Of a DNA stretch of 64,000 bases, positions 1 to 11,215 are shown in pieces. The stretch comes from Massospora cicadina. Taxonomy: Eukaryota; Entomophthoromycota; Entomophthoromycetes; Entomophthorales; Entomophthoraceae. Each line of letters starts with the position of its first letter. The stretch's first letter is position 1. The stretch spans positions 124,001-188,000 of the forward strand of contig JAKSZP010009253.1 of NCBI GenBank assembly GCA_022478985.1, written 5' to 3'. Below the pieces are notes generated by a model, which ran no database searches, had not been told where the DNA came from, and was given only the letters and a program-made list of their open reading frames with translations. A program made the position numbers and the translations under genes.

Positions 1-249
1 AATTTTAATAATATTCAAATTGGGGACAGAAAGTGATCTCTTTATTATATTCACACATCCTAGTATTTAAGCTACTCTGAGGCTAATAATGATATTTAAG
101 GGAAAATCAGTTTAGGCAGCGGGTAGCTCAGTTTTATGATAAATGGTGATCTAGCCTATCAATGCACTTAAAAGCATTTCGATCTCAATAGTGCTTAATT
201 TTAGGTGTTGAGTTAACAGCTGAAATGACATAATCATGGGGTAACATCT
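1..249 (-). repeat. B-family LTR, left part (split by element A)
   Basis: This stretch matches the LTRs of element B1 near 54.2 and 59.9 kb, including the shared blocks around 'gaggctaataatg', 'tagcctat' and 'aacagctg'. The LTR resumes at 18337 after element A. Its outer end lies beyond the window edge. Orientation is taken from B1, whose coding strand is minus. It may be a solo LTR, because the sequence following its far end (18721 onward) belongs to a different element. Confidence 0.75.
245..249. repeat. Target-site duplication of element A
   Basis: catct at 245-249 pairs with cattt at 18337-18341. The uninterrupted B LTR near 60060 has 'gggtagcattttaa' at this place, which agrees with the insertion point. 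Confidence 0.8.
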
Positions 250-744
250 TGTCACAAATCTATGACTGGATGACAAGCCACAATTATGACCAACGAATCA
301 TTGGAGGAATTTTGCCAAAGGTTCAATGGGCAGAATCCGCCAAGGATGTTTCAGAGCTTTAAGTATTCAATTGCCTTAGGATGAGGCGATATTGGGTTAT
401 AATGGGTTGTTATCAAACCGCCTTCAAAATAGGGTGATAAGGCGATGTTAACATTTGACAAAAGATAATTTGGATTGCCTCAAATCAGGGCAATAAAGAG
501 TTGAAGAACAACAAGCTGAAATCAATAAGAATACAGCAGAACAAATAAACTAAACAAAAAAGTTGGTACTGACCAGGGCCACTGGGATATCAGTGAGACA
601 AGGGATTGACAAGAGGAGGTTTTTAGAGTTGAAAAAGTTATAAGTAGGAGGGAGCAGACTAGAAGAGATCCACCAAGATTATTAGACTAAAAATAAAGAA
701 GAGTTGTTGGGGAAATTGCTCCCTTTTTATTATAGTTGTTTGTT
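250..744 (+). repeat. Element A 5' LTR, first part
   Basis: Aligns closely with 17727-18232 of the 3' LTR. Shared blocks include 'gactggatgacaagcc', 'attcaattgccttagg' and 'ggaaattgctccc'. It is interrupted at 744/745 by L1 copy 1. Confidence 0.93.
729..744. repeat. Target-site duplication of L1 copy 1
   Basis: The 16-bp sequence attatagttgtttgtt occurs at 729-744 and again at 6007-6022. The 3' LTR carries this site once, near 18203-18218, with one mismatch. This proves target-primed insertion of L1 copy 1 into the LTR. Confidence 0.95.
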
Positions 745-838
745 AACTTTTCTTTCTCATTGCAATCACTTTTGCAACCTATTCAATTTAAGACTGAATC
801 TAGTTTGATAATCTCACAGAGGAGATTAGTCTGCGCCC

Positions 839-2260
839 ATGTCAGGGAGCAGTTGGGCAAGCAAGGTAAGAGGAGCAGGTGGAAGGCCTGCAGCCTCCAA
901 CGTTCAAAAATGCCCGAAGAATCTGGTGGAATAGACAAAAATCTTAAAAAACTGGCGGTCATGATTTCCCCAGAGATAATCACATGGCAAGCATGATGCA
1001 ACCAGTACATCAACACGCCACACTCCCAACCACTTTTGTTGGTGGAACTCGGAGTCCGCATGTATTTGGATATCCAAAAAACGGCCTTATGGGAAAAATT
1101 TTGTGAAGATGTACACAAAATTTTCTTGACCGCGGTGTATGTTGCACCTCACTCCATGTCATGCAGTTGGCTGGACCTAAGTTTTGAAAGCAAAAAAGCA
1201 GCAGACGAGGCTGCAGTGGTGTGCATAGTGGTTGACCTCCCCAAAGGGCAATGGGTCAACGAAACCAAATGCACCAGATGGACAAAATCAAACCAAATTT
1301 TCCTCACATTTGACTTTTTGCACACTATGGTAAAACATGACATTTTGGAACAACACCTGAAAGATGGTCTCGCCGTATATGGCAAAATACAATCTTTCAA
1401 AATGCAACGCTTCACACTGATGCCACACCTGTGCACCAGCAAAGCCATCGTAGTTCTGACCCCAACTGAGGAGATCATGAAGGACCTAACCCAGATCCCG
1501 CACTCCACTTTTATTGATATTGCAGGGCATATCACCCACCTATTCTGGGTGACCGTGGACAGCGCGCCCCCCATTTGCACCCACTGTGATGCGTTCAGCC
1601 ATAAGGCGCACGCATGCCCCATCAAGGAGGGCGTCACATTCCAAGAGCACCCCTTGGTGGGCATGGCCAACGGAGAGGCGCACTATGAATCAACCGCAAG
1701 CACCAAGGAGGCTTTCCCATGGGGAGCACAAGGCTGCTACCTATTGGTAAAGCCTATCTCCCCACAAGAATGGAAGAAGGCCAAGCAGGCCCATAGGGCC
1801 ACAGCCAAGGAAACGGCCAAGGCCACCACCGCAATCCCACACTCACAACGCCAGGAGGACATGGAAACCTTCGCGGCAGAAGCAACTCAGGAATCCATCA
1901 ACCAATCAGATTGGGAAGCCCATGCTGAGTGGGCCACTCAATCCGAGGATCTGATGGGAGACTCAATCTCACCCAATCATTGCACCCAAGCTCTGGTCGA
2001 AACTGACTTGGGACCTATCCCAACTGAAATTTTTTTTTGACCCGCTCAATGGTGCACCAAACTCATCCGCACTGCTAAAAATTCTTCCGATGTCAGAAAA
2101 CAAAAAGCGAAGGCCAAAGCCAACGCGACTCTTTCCACAAAAATCAACAAAAACTCTGATAGTGTTGCTGCTAACACCTGTGCTGCTGTGAAAGCCCGTG
2201 GGGACCTAGAAGAGGCTGGTGGGCCTGGCCCCACCCCTCACACCTAAGGTGTGAGGGGGG
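839..2260 (+). pseudogene. L1 ORF1 (nucleic-acid-binding protein), copy 1
   Basis: LINE ORF1 proteins bind the element RNA. The start at 839 is placed by alignment with copy 2, whose ATG lies at 16352. A frameshift before about 1036 separates the first residues from the long open stretch 1036-2040. That stretch holds a core with 'LKDGLAVYG' near residue 115 of the open frame, then a C-X2-C-X4-H-X4-C zinc knuckle at 1576-1617. All four zinc ligands are present, but the usual glycine before the histidine is serine. A run of eight T at 2031-2038 ends the frame early. A lysine/arginine-rich tail continues in another frame to about 2245. Family-level function is known from LINE ORF1 proteins; this copy is inactive. 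Confidence 0.85.
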
Positions 2261-2279
2261 AAACCTTCACTTTAGGGAC

Positions 2280-5200
2280 AATGAATATTGCCAGACTCAA
2301 GGCCTCCCCGTCCTGAGCTAGGAAACTGAGTTTTTTACAACACAATTACCCGTGGATATCCTGGCCATCCAGGAGTCCCACTGTCCATGAGGTTCCAAGG
2401 AAACTTGGAAAACAATGCTCCTCCCATCCCTATCCTTTTGGTCGAAGTAATGTGGGGTGTTAATTTGGAAAAATAATTTTTTCAAATCTGTATCCTCAGA
2501 AACATTCCTAAATGGCCAAGTGCTCATTGTCACCTTCTCGTGGGCTGACGTAGCACATGCAATTGTCAACATCTATGCCCCAAATGGTGCACATGAGCGT
2601 CAGGGATTTTTCTCATTGGTAAAATCCCTCCCACTACCCCCTGATTCTTTCCTAGTCAGTGACATGAACTGTTGGCTAACCTCACCAACAGACCGGTGGC
2701 CTCCTCACCTCACGCCCCACAGGGTCACGTAGAACTACGCATTCTAAAGGCCACCCTTGGGTTAATGGATGCGCTGCCATGACATGCCCCGCTGCTCAAA
2801 AACATGATGCATCCACACGTCCACAACAGCCAATTAAGGTCCATGACCCGCATTGACCTTATTATAATGCCAGCAAAATTTTAACCCCACATCTCCCACT
2901 TCAAAACAACGAAAATGGAATTCTCCAACCACTGACTGGTCTTAATAACCTACCACCTACCTGTCACAGTTGCTAAGGCCCCACATTGGTGCAAAATCCG
3001 CCCCCCGAGCTTGCGTCACCAGGATTTTCCATGTGGGTGGAAGAGGCAACTTTGGCAAAAAAAGTTTGTTGCACCATTTTGTGTGGACCCCATTTCCACA
3101 TGGGCAACTTTCAAAGAGGACAACATCCGCCACTCTCACCATCTCTCCTCCAGATGCTCATGAGCCACATTGGCAGTTATCTCGCACACTCTGGCAGAAT
3201 TGGCACACTTGGAGTCCAACATTTAGCTACAGGATACAGCCCTGCATGGGGCTGGAAGTTGGTGGAGGCAGCCGCCCACCTCAACACACTAAAAAGGCAA
3301 CACAAACATTGGGTTTGTGTTCAATACAGGGCCACACGCATCACAAAGGTGACAAGTGCACCGCATATTTCTTTATAATTTTTTGCACCACACCAGAGTG
3401 TGGCCTGTACACAGGTGCAAAGATCGGATAATTCTATTATGGATACACTGGCCAAAGTGGCAATCAAAATGCAAAAATATTACTCTGAGTTGTACCGAGC
3501 CAAACCAATTCAACCAGCTGAAGTGGCGGAATTTCTCGACTGAGCTCATATCTGCACCATTTTCTGATACCCAGAAATAATGAATTTAATTACTCTGAAC
3601 AAATTATGGACATCCATTCGCGGTGCGCCAAACTGAAAATGCCCAGGCCCAGATGGCATTCCATATGAGTTCTATAAAAATATTTCAAATATATATCCCC
3701 ACTTCTTCTTGCCTCACTTAACCAAAGCCTGTTGGAAACGCGCCTCCTACCAGGAGGACATGAGGCCTTTACTGTCACACTCTTCAAGAAAGGGGATAAG
3801 CTTGACTTAGCCAACTGGCGCCCCATTTCTCTAACAAACAAAGACACCAAAATTCTAACAAAAATTATGGCTAACCGATTAGGGACTGTAGCATCTGCCA
3901 CCATCTCCCAAGAACAATTCGGTTTCATCCCCAGAAGGTCAATTTGGGATAACGTGCACTCTGTGGCTAATGTATGTAAGTCCACAGCCTCTGGGGCACT
4001 TGTATTCTTGGACTAACAAAAGGCCTATGATAGAGTAAACTGGGAATACCTAAAGGCCTGCCTCCATCAATTCCGCCTACCCCCTCGCTTCATCAACTGG
4101 GTGATGCTGCTCACGGAATCTGAAACAATGGCAGTGCGTGGCCCTGGCTTACTAACGGAAGTAGTCCGCCCTCAAAGGGGCTTGCGACAAGGGGACCCCC
4201 TCAGCCCACTCTTATACAACTTCAGCCTTGACCCACTACTGCGAAATGTGAATGCCCAACTCACTAGGTCCATGTGCCAGGCCAAGCCCCAGTCAAGATA
4301 TTGGCGTTTGCAGATGATTGTGTGGTTAGGGTGTCTAATAATCAAGATGCATGCGCGCTTTAAGCTCTCATCCAGGAATATTTCCGAGTAAGCAATGCGG
4401 CACTGAACGCCTCCAAAACCAAAATCATCCTCCTTGGTCGGTTTCAGAACCGCTGGGCCCCAGAAATTAGTTCCCAACCCGGCCCATCTGCTCGCCCACG
4501 TCCACGCCTTACTAACTCAACACACACCGTTCCACTGGTGCTCCCCTTCGTGCCACGTCCTACCATAGGACCGGTGCGCCATCTGGGCGTGTGGATGGAG
4601 GCAGGCGGATATGCATCAGCAGTAATGGAGTGCCATATTCTGGACAACGTGACGAAGTGAATCGCCTCTCTCAGAGCCCACCCTACTTCCCTTACTGGCA
4701 GGGTTGTTTTAGCCAACTCTATGCTCCTATCCAAAATCTGGTTCAGAGCTCACGCCATCCCCTTCTCCCCAAGCTTCTTCAAATCCTTGTATGCCTTGCT
4801 GCAAGGATGGCTTTAGTCAGGCCGCCCTCCACCAGTGTGGCTAGAGGTCATGTTTGGCCCTCATCATCAAGGTGGCATGGGCCTGCTTGACTTCAAAGCC
4901 CATGCTGCCAAGATCCTGGGCACCTGGATCGCAGCTGTCACTGCTCCTACACTCCCATCCCAACACTGGTCCCGCGCAGCCCACTCCAACTTCTCCTGAG
5001 CCTTGGGCCTCACCAATCCATCAAACCCCCACTCCCTGATGAAATATCTCACATCACACACATCGGCCACAGGTCCTCACGGGACAAAAACCCACTACAA
5101 ACGAATCCTACTCTCCATGCGGAGCGCAGAGTGGAGAATTTGTATTAGCGGGCATACAACCCAAAGAGGCCGCCCCTCTCCTCAGTTCACACAAGAGGTA

Positions 5201-5965
5201 CAGGGGCTACCCATCCATGATGGCGTGATCAACATTCAGCCCCATGTCCTATCCAGGGTGGACTACCTGGACATGATGGACATCCCTTATTCCATTGAGA
5301 CCCAAAAAACAATCTGGAAATATGTACATCACCCTCTGTTGCAACCTCAAGTCCGCTCCCATGTGTGGCGCTGCCTGAGGCAGGTGTATTGTACAGCTGA
5401 GCGCTCTAACGCTTTACACTCATCCTGTGTCATGTGCGGCCATTATGGAATGCTGTTCCACCGCCTGGAGAAGTGCCCCACCTCTAAAGTGATATGGCGC
5501 GAAGTTCGACGTCTGCTGAGCCAGGATCAAACGCATCCCTTCAGTCTGTCAAGAGATATGTTTGCTCTATCAATGGCCTCCTCCCTTCCACCCTCCCTCC
5601 GTGCTCTGGTGGTTGCAATCGCCATGTGAACCATCCACACGATTGTCTTAGATGCCATTGCAGGCTCCACCCCCACCCTCCCAGAAACTGTCCACAGATT
5701 CCGGTCTCATTTGGTGGACCACTTTCAAGCATGGATGTTTGGATACCTCCCACTGCGTCGCCGACAGCTGGTCTCCTCCTGGTTCCCAGTCTGGTTCATC
5801 AAATCAGACCCCTTCCTCCACACGTGCTCAATAGAGGCTACGGCCCCTTCACACGTTCCCTCCCCTCCCTATAAGTAGCGTTCCCGCTGGCAACAAGAGA
5901 TAGCATCGCTTCTCTGGGGTGCCTCCCCCAGTACTAAGTTTATCTGTCCTGAGTCATATTCAGAA
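2280..5965 (+). pseudogene. L1 ORF2 (endonuclease-reverse transcriptase), copy 1
   Basis: ORF2 of a LINE nicks target DNA and copies RNA into it. Visible in order: an APE-type endonuclease with 'DILAIQESH' (about 2360), 'NIYAPN' (2566-2583) and 'DMNCW' (about 2661); a reverse transcriptase with 'NWRPISL' (3812-3832), 'AYDRVNW' (about 4023), 'RGLRQGDPLSPLLYNFSLDP' (4175-4234) and an intact FADD catalytic box at 4307-4318; and a cysteine region with 'CVMCGHYG' (about 5429) resembling the zf-RVT domain. At least six frame changes and several stops break the gene. The last domain runs to about 5950, just before the 3' end. No RNase H domain is seen. Confidence 0.88.
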
Positions 5966-6022
5966 GTGTCCGTCCCATGGTCAGCCTTCCCCGCAATAAA
6001 TTTAAAATTATAGTTGTTTGTT

Positions 6023-6138
6023 TACAAGTGCTCTGAGGAACTGACAATCTTCATATTGTTCATTCCAATTGTTCATTGGGCATAACCCTGTGCAAAAAAC
6101 CCTTTGGTTATATATAGGGTATCGCCAAAATTACAACA
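6023..6138 (+). repeat. Element A 5' LTR, second part
   Basis: The remainder of the 5' LTR after L1 copy 1. It matches 18221-18336 of the 3' LTR, including 'cccttt' and 'gggtatcg', and ends in ACA. Confidence 0.93.
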
Positions 6139-6139
6139 G

Positions 6140-6155
6140 TGGTGCTCACTACAGG
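6140..6155 (+). promoter_or_regulatory. Primer-binding site of element A
   Basis: tggtgctcactacagg begins 1 nt after the 5' LTR. It is identical to 38040-38055 in element J, which has the same position relative to its own LTR. The TGG start, which pairs with a tRNA CCA end, fits a tRNA primer. The tRNA species is not identified. Confidence 0.75.
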
Positions 6156-6200
6156 GGCCCATTGATCAATTACAAAAGGATGAAAACTCAGTCACCAGCT

Positions 6201-7136
6201 ATGTCGCATCCAGTTTGCTTTGATAAGGAATCTGCATGACATGCTGGGCCCATTGCATATGAGGAGTTGAAACTCGCATTGGATACTGTGCTCAAAAGAC
6301 AAGATGAGCTTCTCCAGGAGGTTTGAAGTGATAAACTGCTGCCGTTTGATCGTGAAAGAAATATTTATGTGTTCTTTTGATGATTTGAGTTTGAGACTGA
6401 AGGAAACTCAGACTGGTGAAGGGCAAAACTGTTGATCTCCACCTTGGATGTTGGAAGAGCTGATCAAGTCATTTGTTACCTTTCAAGTAGTTCCATTACA
6501 TACCAAGAAGTCAAGGAGATGGTGCTGCAGTTGTTTGGTTGAACTGCAAAGATGTCGCAGCAGAAAGCCTAGTTCTTGACCATTTGGTTTCAAAGAAATG
6601 AGACCCTCACCACATTCTCTGAGTGATTTACAGCGGAAGATCACATGTTGATTGGGGCAGGGATTTTATCTGATGTCGATGTGTGCATTGAAATGTCCTC
6701 TGCGGTGAAGCCATACTACAAACTTTTCAATGTCATGGCCCCGTTGTTGGAGGACGATGCACCTCTTCTTAAATTTGTTCAGTTTTTACACCACTTAGCT
6801 TTAACTTTCCACCCAATATCATACAGATTCACAATATTCCGTAGTCAACCCTAATCATGTGGGGGAAATCAACCGCTTGTTGCAGGTTCCACCAGATTAC
6901 TCACCGCAGTCCAAAGTCTGTCCATAACTGCTGATTGACAATTGGCCAACTACGCTTTGGCCCTAAATATGCTCATTGACAACAGGTTTTCTACTGATGT
7001 GGGTCTGGTTACAATGACCACCTTCAGATCAACCTTCCATGTAGGCCAACTTATTAAGCAAAGACGTAGACCCTATGGGGTAAGTTGTTTTAATTGCGGT
7101 TGCCCTGGGCACATGAGACAATGGCGCCCCAATTGA
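6201..7136 (+). pseudogene. Element A gag remnant
   Basis: The gag capsid protein packages element RNA. The likely start is the ATG at 6201, the first after the primer site. The reading frame can be followed for about 310 codons with at least seven in-frame stops, mostly TGA, and one or more shifts; the longest open pieces are 6645-6854 and 6942-7136. A zinc knuckle near the C-terminus reads CFNCGCPGHMRQWR at about 7087-7128, so the last zinc-binding cysteine is arginine. The knuckle is followed directly by a stop and then protease sequence. Identification rests on position and on the knuckle. Confidence 0.72.
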
Positions 7137-7259
7137 TGGATCCCTTATTTACAACAGGATCAATAATAGCAGGAAAAAGTCAGAGCAGAGTAGAAACATG
7201 GCTCTCTACTTTTATATATTGAATTCAAACGTACCACCTGAATCTACTGTATTAATTGC

Positions 7260-8139
7260 AGCAGAAGCCTCCCAATATGATGATAAATTCCTCTATCAAC
7301 AGTCGGTTGGGGGAGTAAATGTGCTGACTCAAGAACAAGCCAAAGAAATGGCAGACAAAAGGTCTATGGAGTGACTGAAGTCTTACGCTTGTCAGATGTT
7401 TGACCAAAGTCCATCAGAACAGCTAGAACTGTTCACAGATGCGCTGTCCCTGAGAGGAGTAGAGATCGCCCTTCCAGTGGACGCTATTGTAACAGGGTAC
7501 CCTATAGTTGGTGCAGGTATTATAAGTTTTCCTAGGAAAACGTGAACCGCTGAATGTACACTAGGTAAATAGCCAGCATTCATCTTACTTGGAGTGCATT
7601 TACTGTGACATTGTGGTAGCCAAAACCTGAGTATGAGCTATAATGGTATGGGTGCTCTTGTTAACATTATCTCCACTAAGTTGGAAGCGAAGTTGACTTT
7701 AAAACCTGACATAGACCACTGAATGGTGTATGGGACTGCTGGAGCAGAAACCACGGTCTCTGAGGGAGCATACAGCGCGCTTCCCTTGTGGTTTGGATCC
7801 ATTATTATTGTGGCTCCGGTGGTAGTATTACCAAATAGCAAATATGATCTGTTGATTGGGACTGCCTTTATGGGACACTTTGGGGCTGTAGTTAACATTA
7901 TGGAAAAGACCCTTGCTATTTTGGGACAGAGGATTTCAATTTATTTCACCTCCAGCGGAGTTCTGAAGGACTCAGTGCATATGGGACAGATCAACCTTGC
8001 CTACAGCGATGGGGTAATTCCAGTGTGCTATCATCAATTAAAAGGGAAAACTCGGGCCCTTCCCCATCAGATATATGAATATCAAGGGCTACCGCTTAGA
8101 GAAGCTAAGCTATATCCATTCCCTCTGGACATCAAGTAA
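7260..8139 (+). pseudogene. Element A protease region remnant
   Basis: Retropepsin cuts the gag-pol polyprotein. The open piece 7723-8139 holds 'YDLLIGTAFMGHFGA' (about 7843), the second conserved block of Ty3/gypsy proteases. The usual catalytic D-S/T-G box should lie near 7650 but is not clear, because frame is lost there. A matching segment occurs in A2 near 19018. The frame continues toward the reverse transcriptase after stops near 8139. Inactive. Confidence 0.65.
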
Positions 8140-8469
8140 TAGTAGACACTGAGTTTGATCTGGAAGTGCTAGCTGGGCTCTATGGGGAGATTATTGGGCA
8201 TATCAGCAATCGCAGCTTGAGCCCTACGTGGCTCCAGGAATCATACTTCCAGGCCATGGGGAGATCAAGGTATTGATAGCAAATATCAGAAAATTACCAA
8301 TTCAGTTCTGCCGGCATCAGATTTTAGCTTATCTACATTTGAATATGGTTTGGGAGGTCAACCAGGTTCACAGTTCGGGTCTCTGGATGAATTTGTTCTG
8401 CCCATTGAACCTCACCTCGGTGTAATGGCTGTTGTACCATGGGAGAATTTAATGGGGTTATCAGAAGGC

Positions 8470-9311
8470 CAGAAGGATCAGGTGGAAGCTTTATTTTAAA
8501 AATACAAAGAGATTTTTGCTGTTGATGATCATGATTTAGGGTGCGCTTGGGGGTTTTTCATCAGCTGGACACTGGGGATCATCCCCCCATCAGGTCTCAG
8601 CCAATCCGTTGATCAGATGCAGCTAAAGAAGTCATCACTGAGGAGATTGACAAACTGCTAGAGCAGGGAATGCTTGAACCATCTAAGAGTCCTTTGGCTT
8701 TGCCTGTTTTAATTGTTAAAAAGAAGGATGGCACTAACTGCATAGAATTGTCTACTGGAAGCTCAATATTATCACCTAAAAAAGACTCATACCCTCTGCC
8801 ATAGATTGATGATGCGCTGGATTGTTTAGGTGGAGCTCGCTATTTCTCAGCAATGGCTTTGATACCCAGTTATTGGCAAATTGAGTTGCCCACAGTGTTA
8901 CAAGAAAAATGCGCCGTAATCACATCCAAAGGGCTTTTTTAACCTATTTGTATGCCGCAAGGGCTATGTAATGCCACAGCTATGTTCCAACGAGCAATGG
9001 GCACCATTCTGGGCGATCTAAAGCTGTCATGTGTACTTGTGTAACTCGATGATATCAACATCTTATTTCACACATTCACTGAGCACCTTACCCATTTGGA
9101 AGATGTATTCTGCCAACTGGCTGAGGCCAATATTAGAATCAAGCCCCGGAAATGCCACTTCTTTAAGGATCAGCTGGACTACTTCAGTTTTGTGGTGGAT
9201 GCGAATGGGATAAGACCCCAACCAGCCAAAGTGGAGGCTATCCAGAAGATGACTAAGACAGCTAGTAAGTGGGACATTCAGGTGTTTTTGGGGATGGTGG
9301 GTTATTACTGA
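8470..9311 (+). pseudogene. Element A reverse transcriptase remnant
   Basis: Gypsy reverse transcriptase. Recognisable blocks are 'VKKKDGTN' (about 8716), 'SYPLP' then 'IDDALDCLGGARYFSAM' (about 8786-8856), 'MPQGLCNATAMFQRAMG' (8951-9001) and 'LDDINI'. The catalytic YLDD box is at about 9040-9054, where the tyrosine codon is TAA, so the active site is stopped out. The thumb segment continues with 'IRIKPRKCHFF' and 'VFLGMVGYY' (9285-9311). Several other stops are present. Confidence 0.85.
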
Positions 9312-9369
9312 TGCTTCATACCCAATTCAGTTGCATTGGAGGTCCACTGTTTGAGCTATTAAAGAAGGA

Positions 9370-9861
9370 TGTCATGTTCAAATGGACAGAAAGGCATTAA
9401 TGCGCCTTTTATACAATTTAATGGTGCTAATTAGTGTGCCCATGTTGCGCTACTTTAATTTCAATAAGGAATTTATAGTGCAGATGGATGCGTCACTTTC
9501 CTCTGTTGGGGCGTTCCTGTCTCAGAAGGATGATGAGGGGGAGGAGCACCCCGTGGCGTACTGCAGTCATAGCTTGAATTGCCATGAATGAAATTTTACT
9601 GTAACCAAGTGAGAGTGCTTAGCGGTGATTAATGCGTACAAGCAGCTTTGAGTCTACTTGCACGGAGTAAAGTTTAAGGTCATAATGGATCATGCATCGT
9701 TGTGCTGGTTGCAAAATTTGAGAGAGATGGAGGGGCGGCTAGCCCAATGGGCTCTTAAGCTGCTGGCTTATGACTTCAAAAATTCTCCTTTGACCTGGAG
9801 AAAACACAAATTGCCTATTGCTTATCAAGATTGCCAAAAATTGCAGTTATGGTGGATTTAA
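9370..9861 (+). pseudogene. Element A RNase H remnant
   Basis: RNase H removes the RNA strand during replication. Acidic positions are recognisable: 'VQMDASLSSVGAFLSQ' (about 9478-9525), 'ECLAVI' (about 9615) and 'IMDHASLCWLQ' (about 9682). The block 'RLAQWALKLLAYDF' follows. Two stops separate the pieces 9382-9591 and 9658-9861. The same blocks are split by element J in the H copy. Confidence 0.87.
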
Positions 9862-10009
9862 GTGACATAATGTATGACAAAATGCTCAGCGGAAAGTACT
9901 ATGATGAACCACCTCAAGTTATCAAGTTACTAGATGGACTCAGGAGCAATACATTTCAAAAAATGGGGAATTGTCTAAGTGTATAGGGGACACTACTGTG
10001 AATATCCCC

Positions 10010-11060
10010 AGACCTTCTACCAGAGAAAATATTATCATGTGCGCACACCAAGCAGTTGGCCATGGTAGAGTCTAAGAACTCTTGAATTGTTGAGACCGTG
10101 ATATTATTGGGAATGCATTCAATTTGACGTGCTTGAGACCCTGTACTACTGCCATCAGTGCCAGGTGGAGAAGCCTTTCCACCAGAAGACTTCATACCAG
10201 TTAGTAAAACCTCACTTTGCTTGGCATACATTCTCTATTGATGTCGTGGGACCTCTTCTGACTGGAGCTAACTGGTCTAAGTATATCCTGGTGGCAATTG
10301 ACAACATGACCAGGTGGGTGAGGTGAGGGCCATTTGGGATCTGGGGGCGGTTACTGTGGCTAAGTTTGTAATGAAATTCATCAATCAGCATCACGGCTGC
10401 CCACAGTTTATTCTTACCAGCAACGGCACTAATTTTACCTCTCACATACTTCCCAAGCTCAACGAGTTGATGGCCATCCGTGGGGTTCTAACAACCCAAT
10501 ATTACCCCAAGTCCAACGGAATGGTTGAACAGGTTAACAGGACCCTGGTGAACATAATACAGAAGTTGGTTACACATAGGCCCTCCAATTGAAGTACCCT
10601 CCTTTCTACTACAGTGTTCTCCACTTAGTAGCTACCATTATGCCATGGGAAAAAGCCCTTCCAATTGCTTTATGGACGGCACCCCGAGCTGCCTGTGCTT
10701 CTATATGCCTGTGTAGAGGACATCAGCGGAATGGATCCACAACGCTATCTAACCACCCCAATAAATATGCTGATTAAATTACAAACTGAAGCGTACTTGT
10801 TCAGCTTATCCAAGAAAATCAAAAACCAGGCTGCCAATAAGGTACACTGAAGTGGCCTAGCACAGTTCAAAGACAGAGATATGGTGCTATTTCACGTTCA
10901 GCACAGGTTTGGGCGGAAGCACAAGCTCACAAATATTTGGATTAAGCTATTTGAGATAATAGAAAAAATGGGTGTTGCTGCTTATACTATCAAGGATCTG
11001 CAAGTGGTCAGATTATAAATCAAGTGCACGTGAATTTCCTTCAGCCATATAAGCAGCAAT
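10010..11060 (+). pseudogene. Element A integrase remnant with GPY/F-like tail
   Basis: Integrase inserts element DNA. The N-terminal zinc domain is represented by 'HQAVGHGRV' (about 10048) and 'YCHQCQVEKP' (about 10147). The core has its first aspartate in 'FSIDVVGPL' (about 10232). The second appears as 'ILTSNGTNF' (about 10411), so the catalytic aspartate is serine. The glutamate is in 'SNGMVEQVNRTL' (about 10514). After stops comes 'FKDRDMVLF' (about 10869) and 'FEIIEKMGVAAYTIKDL' (about 10950), a GPY/F-type C-terminal module. A lysine-rich stretch ends near 11120. No chromodomain is seen here. Confidence 0.85.
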
Positions 11061-11141
11061 AGAGCCTCTCCAAAAAGAATAAAACAAAAAGAAAAAGAAA
11101 AGGAAAACATGATGATGAAAAGGATGATTTTTTCACAATAC

Positions 11142-11160
11142 TATCTTATGTGAGTTTTAA
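11142..11160. repeat. Target-site duplication of L1 copy 2
   Basis: tatcttatgtgagttttaa at 11142-11160 recurs exactly at 16446-16464. The 19-bp length is typical of LINE insertion. Confidence 0.95.
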
Positions 11161-11215
11161 ATTTAAATTTATTGCAGGGAAGGCCGACCATGGGACGGAC
11201 ACTTCCGAATATGAC

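Larger units (their letters stand above)
745..6006 (+). mobile_element. LINE L1 copy 1, full length
   Basis: A non-LTR retrotransposon of about 5.26 kb bounded by a 16-bp target duplication. It shares its 5' end ('cttttctttctc' followed by 'ttgcaa') and its 3' end ('gcaataaatttaaa') with copy 2 at 11161-16445, so both are full length. It carries ORF1 with a zinc knuckle, and ORF2 with an endonuclease, a reverse transcriptase and a zf-RVT-type cysteine region. There is no long poly(A) tail; the element ends in an AATAAATTTAAA tract. This copy is more decayed than copy 2. Confidence 0.94.
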
